In this document: piece after piece, positions 35,958 to 49,515 of the stretch
How the letters are laid out: every line of letters starts with the position of its first letter
How positions within the stretch are numbered: the first letter of the stretch is position 1
Assembly (NCBI RefSeq): GCF_036417845.1
Contig: NC_089980.1
Span: 63,052,501 to 63,116,500, forward strand
DNA: 64,000 bases
Direction: 5' to 3'
DNA from: Apteryx mantelli
Lineage: Eukaryota > Chordata > Aves > Apterygiformes > Apterygidae
The notes under the pieces: model-generated
Seen by the model: the letters and a program-made list of their open reading frames with translations, nothing else
What the model was told of the DNA's origin: nothing
Database searches by the model: none
Program-made: the position numbers and the translations under genes

Positions 35958-38900
35958 TGTATAATCAAAAGTATGTGCCCATTCTTCTAGCTCTATACCT
36001 GACTAATAAATCCTAAAGAGAACTCTCTTCAGCCCACTGATGCTATACTCATCCCATCCTGCTCACTGTCATCTCATATCCCACTTTGAAAAGAGGTCTT
36101 GGTAAGGACTGGTTTAAAGCAGAGAGCCATGAACAAGAGCTCTGGATTCAGGTACCTTTGCCTGAGCCTGCCACTTGTCTGTGTAGTCATGGGGCAAATG
36201 CTGTTTCCTGCATCTAACTGCCTCAGCTGCACTTTCTGCAGATGCAGGCTTGTTGCAGGGCAGGGGAAGGGAAGCAGAGGGTGCTGAAATGTTGTCTGGG
36301 TAAATCAGAGTGATTTTGCAAAGAGAACTTGAGCACTAATGTACTGCAAGCCAAGCACATAGTAGCCTATTTGGACAACCACAGCAAAGTGCTGGGATGG
36401 TTACTGCGGTCATAGTCCACATAGTGCTTTATAATCTCATGGCTGTAGTTTCTGGTCTAAGACAAAGGGTTCCAGTGGCTCACATCCACAGTGGTCATGA
36501 CTTTGTGATGTTCCCCTTGAGGGATGGAGCCAGGCACAAGTAATTTGCTGTGTTTTCCTGCAGGCCACCAAATCGCAAAAGCTGGGGGTAGGTGACTATC
36601 TGCCAGGACATCCCCCCCCTTAACAGTGCAGCACTGCACAGTGAGCAGGAGCAGGGGAAATTCCTTGCTGACCCCTGCAGGAAATCAGCTCCTTTTCCTG
36701 CCTCCTGGGACAGCAATAACCTCCTGATTATAGAGATCTGTATAATTAGTGAGGATCATCTCAGCCAGCCCATTTACTGTAGCCACAAGTATCCAAGCCA
36801 TTAGTCTGCTTGCAGATAGGTAGCAATTGTGCTGCTCCTACCAAACCCCCAAGCAGTCAGACCTTGAGCCAAACATTTTGGAGGGATCCTTTCAGCAGAT
36901 TTCTCAGCTAATGAGGTGCTCAGGCCTAGGGAGAGGAGACTGGTTACTGTCATGGAAATTGCTATTGCTATTTATGAGCTGCCTGCACTTAAGCACAGGG
37001 TACGGGGTCATGTCACTCCTGAGCAGCCTGGAAGAGATTATACTGCTGGCCAGGGCCCTCTCTGCAGTGCTTCTTGATGCTCAGCAGGAGTGAGGGAACA
37101 GCTGTTTTATCCATTGAGAGGGCCCCACTCCCCTTCTGCCCACAATGAGGCGCATGGCCGAGGGCTGCTGTACCAGGGAGGCCAGTGGAGAGTCACCCCA
37201 GAAGCTAATGGGAATACAGGGAAAGGGTTGTTGTGAGGAAACTTGCTGGTTTGGTTTCTTCTGCTCATTATGGTGGAGGTTATCCATGCTGGCATTCTGC
37301 TTGCAAACTAGTATGGCCAGGGCAGGAGCAGTTCTGCCAGGCAACCTGCAGATTGGTCCTATAGACATGCATCCTGTTCACTCCATTTGAGACATTTAAG
37401 CAAGAAATTCAAAGCAAAAGCAGAATGTCTGCAGAGAAAATGCTTGAAAGCATGCAAAAATAACATAAATATGAACATTTTTTACCAAATGATAGTCCAT
37501 CAGGCTTACAAGCAGCTGCTGCTCAAGATATGATCCCAAAAGGAAAGTCTAATGCCGATCGTTCCTGACCAAGCACCTGGCAGAACTCAAGTCCACTTGC
37601 TGGTGATGGGCATCCTGGATTTGTTCAAGCAAGGGACCCTGACTGCCTGTGTGTACAAAATAGTGCTGGTATTCCTGGGGTCTGGGCAGAGCCCAGAGGA
37701 GGCTGGTGATTGAATCTCTGAGAGAAAGGCAGAATTGGCACGTGGTAGCAACAAGATCTGAAAAAACAAAGCAGGAGATAGGAGGTCTTGAAAATGCCTG
37801 GCCCTTGGGAAACCTGTAGCATGAAAGGAAGCGAGAACCTGCGTCCCTGAGGAGTGTTATAACTGTTAAACTCCTCTGCCTGCTCCTGACTGTGATGAGT
37901 GGCCAAATGTGCATGACAGAGTCTAACCAGGATCCAGCTGTAAGCATCTGAGAACAGGGAGCTGTCTTTGGAAGCTGTAAGGCTCAAAGTGTGAAAGAAC
38001 AGTGTCATTTTAGGACATGGTAAGAAGGTGCTACAGCTAAAGACGTGTCTTGTGCTGCAAGTGAAGAGAATTAGTCTGTTTTGATAGAATTTAGTGAAAT
38101 TGAAAAATGATGTTTACAGCAGCCTTGTGCCACGTAGTGCATTCAGGTTTTTCAAGTGGATATCTTAAGCCACAGCTAGCAAATTCTCATTGCTTTACAG
38201 AATGTAACCTGAGACTATACCTTGCACCAAAACTTGACCCAGTAGTGCTTTAGTTGAATTGCCACATAGAAATCCCCTCCACAGAAACTGAAGGCAGGCT
38301 TCTGGTTTGCAGGGAGGTGAAGCTGGAAGAGACACTAGAACGTGAACCATGGAGTGATGACTGCCAGCATTAAAAAGCTCTGGGCACCACTGCTTAAAAA
38401 GAGGTGGTTAGTTCAGTGAATGCCATTTCCTCATGGTAGTATCCAATGCTCTCATCATCAGACAACGGTGGCAAAGGTTTGTTTAGGAGGATCTGCAAAG
38501 GAGACAAGAATAGGAGCAGAAGGAGGAAAAATAAGTATCTACAAACATGAAACAGGCAGCTTGGAAAGATGCTGGCCATTAGAAAAAGCACGTTTTCCAG
38601 AGGAAGCAGTCTGGAACAAGCCAAGAAGCAAGAAATGAGCATGTATGCGTAGCATCTTTCCAAATGCCTGAAAGAAAAGACAGGGTTTTCACTGAGTCTG
38701 GAGATCCACAAACAAAGAGGTGGAAGCAGGTGACAAAACCTCAAGAGAGCACCCAGCCAGCAATCCCTTCTTTTGAAGCATCTCAGAGTCCAGCTTCCCC
38801 TTGGTAATTCCAGAATAGACAACACAGTTGCCCAGGAAGTCTTTGTAGTAACCTCAGTATGAAACTTGGTAGAGCTAAACCAGCGCCTTGAGCAGCACTC

Positions 38901-41900
38901 AAAATCTGCCAGGCAGCAAGTCCAGGCCAGCAGGACTTTGGGGATCTCCCTCCCACATTCTGCACCTCTCTTTTATGAGCACCTTTTTTTCCAGAGGCTC
39001 AACAGTGATTTTGAGACCCCGCAGCGGCCAGCAGGCAAAACACACCATCCTCAGGCTGGTCCTTGAAGGCCAGTACAGTACACAGGTCATTCATCTTGGT
39101 GTCCCTGAACCTCTCAGCACAGGAACCTGAGATGTAGCCAACTGAGAAATAATTCCACCTAGTCCAGATTTTCTTGAAAACAGTCCAGAAGAGGTAATAG
39201 GAATTCCAGTTTCAGTGGCTTAAATTCCATCTTGGCCTGTCTTTTTTCTTGTAATTTCTTTTGGGTGCTATGCCAGTGACTACAGTCCAGTTTCTAACAT
39301 CCAGGATTTTCTTTTTTCTTTGCACAGCTTTTTTATTTAGGTGATTTAATGAAAACTTGTCCAAGGCAGAAAGACACAGGAGCTTATGAGAGGTCTGGGA
39401 CATATCTTCCTGCTGAGTAGCAAGAAATGGTGCTCTAAGTGAGATGTATTCTCTGCCCTCACCGCTCCATCAGGCAAACTTCTTTTTAGTTTGAGATTGA
39501 TGTCTTTCAGCTATAAAAGGGAAACAACTCTACTGAAGAGGTTAAATGCCAAGCTTTAAGGTGTATAAAAGATGCAGGGCAGCTATTGAGGAAGAAGTGG
39601 ACCCCTACCTTTTCCCAGCTTGCAGAATGTGAGAGATCCATATTCCCAGCCATCTCTGTCTCCAGAGCCGTGAACCTTCATCATCTGGGAGAATACCCAG
39701 AAGCATTTTGTCCAGGAGGTACCCAGACATTTTGCACCCAGAAGTGTTGTTAGATTCTCCTCCTGACAGTGTTGACTTTGTATAAAACCCATCAGCTTCA
39801 GTAGAGTTCAAAGACATCACAGAAAGAAGAATTAGGCCTCAGATGTCTCAGACTGATGATATTACGGTATGTTTAAGTATTGCTCATAGCTGTAGGTGAA
39901 TGGAAAGATTTTTCAATAAACCATTATTACGTGTATCAGATTTTCCTGGTATTTAAGAAGAGGGAACAATATCATCATTTTCAAGAGGCTCTGTTAATTT
40001 TTGGACTCCTTTAGAAGGGGAAAGCAAAAGTAATGCCAAACTAAAGACAGACCAAAAATTAGATTTTTGGTCTGAAAGAGCAGCTAGTGTGTACACATAG
40101 GCAGAAATGCACATTTGCATCTATACACTTCTGCATGTGTATCTTTATGGAAGTGAAGCAGCGTTACAGGGTTAGTATTCCCTCTACGCTATTTAAATTC
40201 CCTGATTAAAGCTAATGAGCCAAGAGATATTTAAGAGAGACACCAGTAACAGCTTAAATAATTACAGATTCCAGGATCCAGTTCTTTAACAGCGTACGCT
40301 TATTATTTAAGAACATGGGATCGGACCTTGCAAATCTACTGAAACTAGGTGGGATAAAGGGTGAGACAAAGGGTAAGATGTTGCTGTAACAGAGCAGGCA
40401 TAGGGGGCTGACTAGTGTCAGGCACAGGGATGCTTGTGGATCACGTCACTTGGGTTTGGTCCTCGGCTGAGGACCTTGTCTTGCTGTGCCACACAGGTAG
40501 CTCCAGTTCCACCCTTGCTAAAAGAGGAAGGAGAGATGATGCACATCTTTTCAATTGCAGGTTGCATAATGTTGTCCACATTATGTTATCTTCCAAAGAG
40601 AAGCCTAATTTTAGTGCTCAGGAGATAGAGTTCATATGGGGGACAAGAGAATGAACTTTCTGATCATTGTATTGAACAATGTTCAGCACAGCTCTTCAGA
40701 AAAAGTCTTAATTCCTTTTCTGCAAAGTCTGGACCACCACTATAGATTGTCACACTGATTTTAAACAAAATGGAAATCAAATGTATTTGCGCCTGGTGGG
40801 AGGAGGGTCTGAGGTGAAGACCCCTTTTCTAAGCAGATCTGAGGAGAGGAAGGGAGTGTAATTTTGCTAAGGAGTACACTTTACATACTCTTATGGGTTT
40901 ATACCAATGTACAGATCTCTTGACTCAGAGACACAACTTCTCAAGTATATGAGAGTCCAGCTTAGCTCCAGTTTTTCCAGTTGAAAGTCCCACATTGATG
41001 TTTCACTACATGTTTTTTCTTTCAGACACTCTTGCTGCTGGTCCAGAAGTGCTTCTGCCTCAAAAGGTGTTTGAGACATGGCTTTTTCTCATTTTAATAT
41101 GATAAGCCAAATGTTTCCTTTCAATGATCCTCATGAATATCACAGACTGAGTCTTGCCAGAGCCAAAACTGTTGCATATTCTGATTGTATCTCAGTATAG
41201 GTGCATACTCAACATCACACACAATAAAAAAAAAAAAAATGCTTCCTTCCCCAGAAATTCACTATTTTAAGCTCACACAAAGCCCATAAAGCTTCTTCGG
41301 GTTTAATTCGTGGCTGAGCAGACTGTCCACGTTTTAATATACAATGATTTCAGGATCCTATGAGATATTTACATGGAATGGTGCTTTATGCATTAACTGT
41401 TGGGCTGACCTTTACAATGAGCCCTCCAAGAATGTTATATTGTCCGCTCTCTGCCAATTTAGAGAAGGGGCAATTGTATGAAGTCCATGGTGTTGATAAC
41501 AGAAGAGTGTAACAGCATGCACTAAATGTTTGCCATTTTGTGTGCATACATTGCAGCATGCTGTTGCAGCATGCAAATGTATGCCAGCTCTGCCATGCAC
41601 AGAAATCTAGCTGACATTTAAAATTTTAGATGTCTCTTACATCCTACTGGTATCTTTTCAAAATCCTAAAGGTAGTGAAGTCAAATGTCCTTGGAGACTG
41701 TAATCTTGTGTATGCTACAGCAGGCACATGTAAGCAGAGCAGCAGTGTCTGCTTCCCGGCCAAGCCTCTCACCAGTGCACACAAAACCTGGCAGTCTCAG
41801 TGGGAGGTGGTAGCCCTGTTTCCACGCATAGACAATCCTTTCCTCACTCAGTGAGTGTGGATGGTGAACATGCTGGTATGTTCTGAGCAGGGGAAGGGGA

Positions 41901-42193
41901 CAACCAAATTCACTTCCTATAGAAAACCAAGAAGTCCCCTCAGATAGCAAATATGTTCTCAAGGATGCAGTCTGGCTTTCAGCTTTGATTCAGTAGAAGT
42001 AAGACCACCATACACTTTTGTTCCCTTTTTAAGTCCTGTCCTGAAAGATCTTTGACAAGTGTCCAGTGTTTTTAAATCTGTACTAGAAGATGAAGAACAG
42101 AGATAAACTCAAACTCGTCAACAGTAAACAGCAGTGGGGACTGGTGTCCACAGGAGCCATGGGATAGGAGGGAATCTGGGGCAGAGATGACTA
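35958..42193. other. Non-coding DNA, two weak exon-like segments
   Basis: No gene can be named in these 6.2 kb. Two minus-strand segments have plausible splice edges and open frames (38394-38492 and 39609-39684) and are described under findings. They are not annotated as genes because splice-like signals of this strength occur by chance. A 14-base A run lies at 41226-41239. Confidence 0.5.
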
Positions 42194-42224
42194 GGGAGAG
42201 GAGAGGAGAGGGGAGAGGAGGGAG
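42194..42224. repeat. GGAGA purine microsatellite
   Basis: About six imperfect gagag and ggaga units form a short all-purine tract. Open frames crossing it are compositional. Confidence 0.75.
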
Positions 42225-45200
42225 TTTGGGGCTGGGAGCTGAGAAGGTGGGCATATCAAGAGGATATGGGACTTGGGAGATTGGGGATGGAAGAGGTGAG
42301 GGAAAAGGTTGCAAGATTTGAGCTCTGGGGCAAGAAAGGTGAGAGCCTGTCCCTTCTGGGTAGTGTAGTGTGTGGAAGCAGGCTGCTGAAGGCCTCTGCA
42401 GGTCCTGGAGTAATCCCCTAACGAACTGGGATTACCAAAGGTAGCACACTCCCCACCCGCCATTTCTAATCAGGGCTCAGTTTGGAGAGGGAGATGTACA
42501 TGCAGGGTTTTCTCTTTTTACCACCCTTTCTCTCCAGTCCAGGATTATGGGGTACTTGGCTCCTCTGTCCTCCTTTTCATGTCAAAAACACTGTAACCTT
42601 AAGAAGGCACAGGAACTGGCCAGTCCTTCCTGATCAAAACACAGCTGTGTTTCTGACTGTACTTTGTCTCCTTCCTGCTAACATCTGCATGAGAGCGCTG
42701 GGATGTGTTTCACTCTTTAATGTAAAATACATTTTCCTGAAAAATGTCTGAAATAAGAAGTGCGAATGCCTCCAGTGATGTTGCACTTCTTGACAGCCCT
42801 TGAGTTGCTCCCGTTCATCCTCTGGCTGTGTATGTATTGTGTATTCTGCCTAGAAGCGAAACAAATGCTGTGACTGTTTATCACACATAATTTCATACTG
42901 CTCAGCCCTTCATGTAGTACGTACCAGGCTTGGCTACACCTTACAGAGCGCAGTTGCTCCTGAGAGTCAGCTCCCAAGAGGAGATGTGGCTCGCAGTGCT
43001 GCCTGCTGCCCTTCATATATTGTACAACATCTCTCTGAGGAACATCAGACGTCCCTCGACTCTGCTGCCCGTACCCTCCAGCCTCAGGCTGCCCTGCAGG
43101 AACACAGAGGTGGGATCATGCCTCCTCCTCCCTTTCCCCCTACTACCTTTCTGCTGAGTTTTTCCTCAGAGGAAAAAAAGAGACCACTGGCTGAGCGGCA
43201 TCTCCTGCAGTCTCCTTACCGCAGTGCCTGCAGCCCTGGCTGAGCCAAGGTAGTGGAGAGACTCTTGCCTGCAGTCCCACACAGCCTCCCTAACTGGATG
43301 GACCTCCTGTCTTGCACACTGTGTTGCACACTGTAGTCTCGTGAGCTAGAAATTAAAATGCCTCCTGTCATACATGCTCTCTAGCCAGGACTGTGAGGCG
43401 TCTACAAGGAAGGATTTGCCAATTTAGCTTGGTCAGGCTAGCAGAGTAGTTTCTGGGGCTACTTAATGAACATTCATGACACTGAGGATGGTAAGTGATA
43501 AGTATTAGCTGCTCTGCCTCGCCTGCACCTTTACCTTTTCCTACTGTGACAAAGACTCAGAACAAGTGTAATATTCTAAGGGAGGAAAGGGAAAGGTTCA
43601 GTCCAGTTAATCACTTTAATATTACCATGAGCCAGGGATCTATGTATCCTGGGCCATTTCTGAATCATATTAAAACTGAAGTCTTGTAATATCTTATATT
43701 TAGGGCTCCTTGAGAACAAGCCAAGGAGTCTCTTAGCAAGGCTACTAGGAGCAATATGCACATTGAATAATAGGAAGTTTTGGGAGCCCTAGCATTTCCT
43801 GGAGAAGTTTTCTATGATGAATACATTAGGCAGGAGATTAAGTAGGTCTCCTTGGCTGGTTTCCTTTGGACCCTCCAAAGACACTTCCTCTTCACTTGAC
43901 AGAAGGCCACAGACAGTAGAAATGGAGTTGGGCATGGCTCTCTGATAGCAATTTCAAGTCTGAAAACATCCCTTGTTTTTTTCCCATGCAAAGATATTTA
44001 TGGAATGTCAGGGAATGTAGGTCCAGGCTTTTCCTCAGACAAACGCCTGCCTCTCCACCCGAGGATGGTGCCTTTGATGGGGCGGATGCTTTGCACTAGG
44101 AATGCTGTCAAGGGTTGTCACATTTGTTTTGAAGGGTTCAAAACCTCCCAGCTCACCAACATCTTTTGCATGTATATTAGAAGTCATGTGTTTCTTTTAA
44201 TTCCTTGGTCAAACTGAGGTAATACATTGCAAGGGAGAAAAATGTGCGTTTGAGGGATATTTTTTAATGTAATAGTCAATTGCTCTTTGACTTTGGCAAG
44301 ATCTAGCTTTCACTGTTTCCTATAAGGCTTGAATAATTAAATTACTTATGGACCCATCTTATCTTTCTCCTCCTACACGTCTCCTGAATTGTTCTATCCT
44401 GGTGTGCTCTGCACTGCTGCATTTACATGAAAACAGCCCTAAAACTCAAGACTGGCACTTCTATCCCTATTATGCCTATCCAGCTACAATGGATATTTGC
44501 CTGTTTGCTGACTTTACCAGAGTTAAAGACTCAAGTGTTCAGTGAACTTATTTATATGAAGAAAAGGAGATGTTCCATGGCACCTGTTTCTCAAAACTTG
44601 CAAATGCTGTCTCTTCTGGGCAAAATTATTTCTCTTGCAGCATATGTAATGGAGCTACAGTGAAGGTACATTCCAGTTCCACATTAAATCTTATGACCTT
44701 TATAGATTTGGATAAACAATGTTTAATATCCCTTGTGGCAGTCTCTAAGGATTTTTCATATGGAATAACAAGGGGGTTCCTGTGCTTTCTCCAGCAAAGT
44801 TTGATCCCTGTCATCATAGATTTGGCTGGGAGTACTGAAAGCTGGAAATTTACGGCTGACAAAGAGGATGACATCATGTATCTGGCCTGACCTCCAGGTT
44901 GCTACTGCCTGCAAAAAAGCGTGTATAAGGTAGGACTGCCGTTCTGCCCATTTCAATGCCTTTGCCTGCATGCAGAAAGCAGCTGGATCGTGACCAAGAC
45001 TGAGCCCTGCGCCATCCTCCTCCCCTGCATGCGACTATTCCCTCTGTGCCAGTAGGGGTAGGCACCGGGACTACTGCTCCTCCAGTTTTAATGTAACGAA
45101 GTACAGTGCTTTTGGGAAGGGCATCAGGCTTTAAGGATTAGCTGAGATAGCTGATACACAGTACACAGCAAGTTCAGATAAGCCTTCCTGTAGCTGGACA

Positions 45201-48200
45201 TTGTGTTCTAGCGTTGTTGGCACTGACAGCGAGATAGGGGTATTTACAGACATATGAGGTAGAAATATCAATTATCTCACCCTGCCCTGGTGGATAGCAC
45301 TTATCTGGCAAGAGGGTCATGTCTGAAAGTGTCTTTTAGGACTGTGTGCTTCCCTTGTCCAGCTAAGGGACTTGAAGTGACTGAGTAGTGGAAGAGGAAG
45401 AAAAAGGAAGGCCCTAATGCTCCTGTTGGACCACGGAGAAGTGCTCCCACTGGCCTTCTTGCACAGAATCGCCACAGCAATGTAATTGAGACAAGGATCA
45501 GGCCCACCGCCCCCAAGGGGAGCATCAGCTTGGTAGCACACACTGTGCAGGAAATCAGACACAGACTTGTACTATTATTTTACATTTAGCAGTTTCTTGC
45601 TGCTAATTCTCACTAACACTTCCAGTAACCACTGAAGTCTGGGTAATAGGCTTTTAAAAATGACCATAGAGATTTAGGAGCAGAAATCAAACAAAAAGTC
45701 ACTTTAGAATCCCAGTACTCAAGTAACACTGGCAGGTAGGAGAAGGGAACCAAGATCCCTTTATGATCTGAATATCTCCATGTGCCCAGCTTATGATAAG
45801 GGGCACTGGGAAACTGCTCCTGTGATTGTTGTTACTGTCAGAAATGCCGCCACCACGTCTGTTCTGCTAATGCAGAGAGGTTTTTCTGGTGTAAGTAGGA
45901 GTATCATAGCCTGTGAAGACTTGAAGCTGGGGGAAATTGGTGGTCACCAGGGGTTGGGATTTTCAGGTGAGCATAGAAAATTGGCACCTAGCTCCCATGA
46001 ACTCTCCTTTCTAAATGAATGACTAACTTGTTTAGACTGCTCTGAGTATCTCAGCCTTTGGGAAATTATGATATTGTTACCTCACTCTTCTTTCGCCTGT
46101 TCTAACCCTTCTCCTTTCCCAGTGTTTTTCTTACCATGATGCCCGCTTTAAAATATTTGTGGTAGCAAAGAAATAAATCTCTCCTGGGAAATACACTTAG
46201 AAGCTTGGATTTCACATATATCAATTTCAGACAATCAAACCTTGGGAATGAAAGGTTCCCTAGGAAAAATGAACCCTTAGTTATGGAAAATGAATTTTCT
46301 TCCAGCTCCCATAAGGTCTGCAGCAATCCCTGAAAATCTGCGGACTCCTTTGTGGATGACTGTGGAAAGTCCCTGAAAAGGTTTGCAGTAGAAATTCCAG
46401 GCATTTCTGAAAGAACTGAATAAAAAGCATCTGTCTGAGCTAGTGCATAATTTCTTTTGATCTGAGTTCAGATATGAGGTTTTATAGCAGTTTATCTCAA
46501 TCAGGGTATGAAACTATCATAAAATGTGACAGCAGATAACACTAAATTTATTACACCAAAGTCAATAGTGTATAATGACTTTGCTCTGTGGAACTGCATC
46601 AAACGATTCCCATATATTTTTAGCACATATTAGAGAAACAGACTTCAGGGTGGATCCCTTCTTTGCTGCGTATTAATGTCTGCTTTTATATTTTTGAAGC
46701 AAAAATGATGAACTTTGTCCTCTTGCAGAACAATTATAACACTAATAGGACTAGACAAGAATTTTTTAATCGGATATCATTGTATCACTGCAGGATACTA
46801 TAACTATCAACACAGTTTGGAAAAGGACATGCATTTTTTGTCTTGCAATGCTTTTGATCACTCAGAATCTGAGCTGCTCAGGAGAAGAAGCAACAGTGCC
46901 TGTCCCTCAGCAGTATAGATCAGCATCTCTCCAGAGCTTCACAGGTCCCTCTTACCTTAGCAGAGGGATGTCAGATGGTGATCTGTCCTGTGCTTCTAAT
47001 AGCAGTGGGTCAGTTGTTCCTTCTAGAGATGTACTGTAGCTGTCATATTATTAAAATTCCTTGGTGAATCTTAGCCTTCATACTATCTCATATTTATCCC
47101 TTGGCCCCCGTCTCCCTAATCATGAGATGGTGCTACCTGTACAGGCCTCTCTAGAGAGGTGGGCCGTGCTCCCATTCCAACTTCCAGGGCCGGCATCACT
47201 CCTTCCTCATCCCAAGAAACTGCCTGAGCACATCAGAACTGAAGCTGGTGTGAGAGGGGAAGAACAGGAGGAATCAGCTCCCACACCACCTGTGTTACAG
47301 CCACCTCCACACAGGAAGGTTTGCCAGGGCTGGCTCCAGTCCTCAGTGAGCTCAGACCTGCTGGGAAGAGGGGTGTAATAAGAGGAGAGCCACTCAGACT
47401 CTGCAAGATCTGAACAGTGTCACTCACCACTATGTGGAGGCTTGGTCACTGTTAAGCACAAAGGAAAATAGCAACTGATGGTTAACTCCTGGCTTAGTGG
47501 TTTCATCCCACTTACCAATTTTGTCCACAAACATTTGTTACATCTGGAATACCTGACCAAAGGCAGACCCAAAGCAGAATGGGGAAGGACATTCATTTAT
47601 AGGTTTGCTGTGTTCATCTGTAGGGTGGATTATACTTAAAGAATGCTGATGCACATTGCAGAAGTGCCTTGAAACAGTTTCCACAGCTGCTGCTTTTCCA
47701 ACACTGTTAGGTCAGTGGAAGACTTGAAGAATCAATGCTATCAATTGTTTTTCAGGGTAAACAACTTACAACATTTCCTACAAGAGGCATATGTTTTTAG
47801 CTCAATGTGTCTGGTACTTGTAAAGGTTTACGTTGTTTTTCTATTGTTTACATGATTTCTTGTTAAGAAAGAAAAGGTTATTATACACACATTTGCTTAT
47901 TTGACTGAATACCAAAGGGGAAGGAATTTACAAACAACCATGATGCAATGTAATTTCAACAAGCTGCAGGTCTTTCTAACTGAAAATAAAGACCTTTGAG
48001 CAGGCCAGCAAATGGGATAGGCACTGGAAGCAAAGCCTCATGCCTCAGGAGTTTAGGAAAAGAAGTAACTTACACTATAGAAGAAAGTTTCTGGTTGAGC
48101 CTGAAGTCAGTTTACTGCTCTGGAAAAGGCATGCTTTCATACATTCCTGACTATGATATAAATTTCAGGTTTTTAAAATGATGTGATATGTGGGCTGGGA

Positions 48201-49462
48201 GCTATGCTTTTTGGGAATATTTCTTTGTGCATGACATCTTTGGCAGCTGAATTATTTTCTTTCTGCTGTAGCAGCAATGCATTTGGACTGAGAATATGCA
48301 TGAAAGATACCTCGCCCAGACAGGTGTGATAGCAGCATGACTATGGTTGTAGATCCAGAGGTGTGAGTTTGATGTGGGGTTGCAGCAGAGACTGCTTTTT
48401 ATTGACCCAGCTGCAAATGCATATTTCCTCGTTTGAGCAGAGAGTGAAGGGTGGGGGATATAAACTGATATAGACAGGTAGACTGATTGATTGATTGGTT
48501 GATTTCTCTGTCTCTGCCTCTCTATATACATGCAAGATATTGCCTGTATATAGGATCTGTATATTTATTTTGGAAGAGAGGCCCCAGGGTATTAAATCTA
48601 TTTGCATTACATAAAATCTTGTTCTAACTGGTGTGGAGAATGTGACATGACTGGATGTTAAGCTCAGGCTTCTTCTTAGGAGCTTTGCCAGCACAGCCAT
48701 TTTGGGGGGAATCTGAGAAAGGACCACACCCTGCAGCAATAGTTGCTGGCTGGCAGAAACTCCTTTGCAGACACAGACACAGACATACCAGAAGAGCACC
48801 CATTTGGCAGCACAGCTTGCTCCATCCCAACAGAAAGGTTCAGCTGTCCCAGCAACAGGGCTCCTTCGCTGTGTCTCTGTGGAGTGACTTGCCAGAATAG
48901 CTCAGCCCAGATGGCAAAATCTTTGAAGAGCAAGAAAGGGCCTTTACATGGCTCCACCATCACTTGCTGGTCTTTGCAGGCCAATGCCTGATGTAGTTGG
49001 TAGGGGTGGGATCCTCCTCCACTTGGTTGTGGCCATCTGAAATGTAGATACTTCATTTGAGTGATTTACTTCTCAAGGTTTTCTGTTCTTCAGACTTTCT
49101 TGTCCATCCCAGGTGAGCTCCAGCCACCTGGATATATGAGGCAGTCTTCCACACCAACTGCCTGTGCCAGCTGTTTATGCCCATTTGATTCAGGCTGTCC
49201 ATAGCTGTCAAATTGCAGCATTCATAGTTACAGTCACAGAGATAATGCAACATGGAGCTGACAGTGATCTAGCTGATACTGTGGTATCCTTAACAGCAGG
49301 TTGCTGAGCCTGTCTGCTCGCCAGTGGAGTGTCCTGGACGTGGTATGGGTGCCTCATTGCCCCCAGCGCGCCTTTGTGGGGGTCGGCAGCAGCAGCAGCC
49401 TGGGTGGGCCAGGGGTGGCCACCACTGTCCATGGTCCTGACGGGAGCCCCCCACCCCACAGA
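42225..49462. other. Non-coding DNA, no gene recognised
   Basis: Scattered open frames up to 152 codons (48341-48799 minus) have no domains I recognise. Minor simple repeats include four tgat-like units at about 48484-48501 and three cagaca units at about 48768-48785. A locally GC-rich patch begins near 49330. Confidence 0.55.
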
Positions 49463-49515
49463 GGCTCTCCTGTTGCCCCATTGCGGCTCTCCTGCTGCTT
49501 CACAGTGGCTCTCCT
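49463..49515. repeat. Three 22-bp-spaced GGCTCTCCT units
   Basis: The nonamer ggctctcct starts at 49463, 49485 and 49507, exactly 22 bp apart. The intervening bases (tgttgccccattgc, tgctgcttcacagt) are related but diverged. This is a small minisatellite within a GC-rich patch at about 49330-49540. Confidence 0.75.

Noticed and set aside
38239..38395. Possible hAT-type MITE with cagtrgtgc ends
   Set aside because: The plus-strand cagtagtgc at 38239 and the minus-strand cagtggtgc near 38392 match over only about 9 bases. They diverge at once after that, and no 8-bp target duplication was seen.
41025..41066. Plus-strand exon-like 41 bp between tttttctttcag and aaaag/gtgttt
   Set aside because: It is very short, has a weak donor, and lacks partner exons on the same strand. 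It is likely chance.
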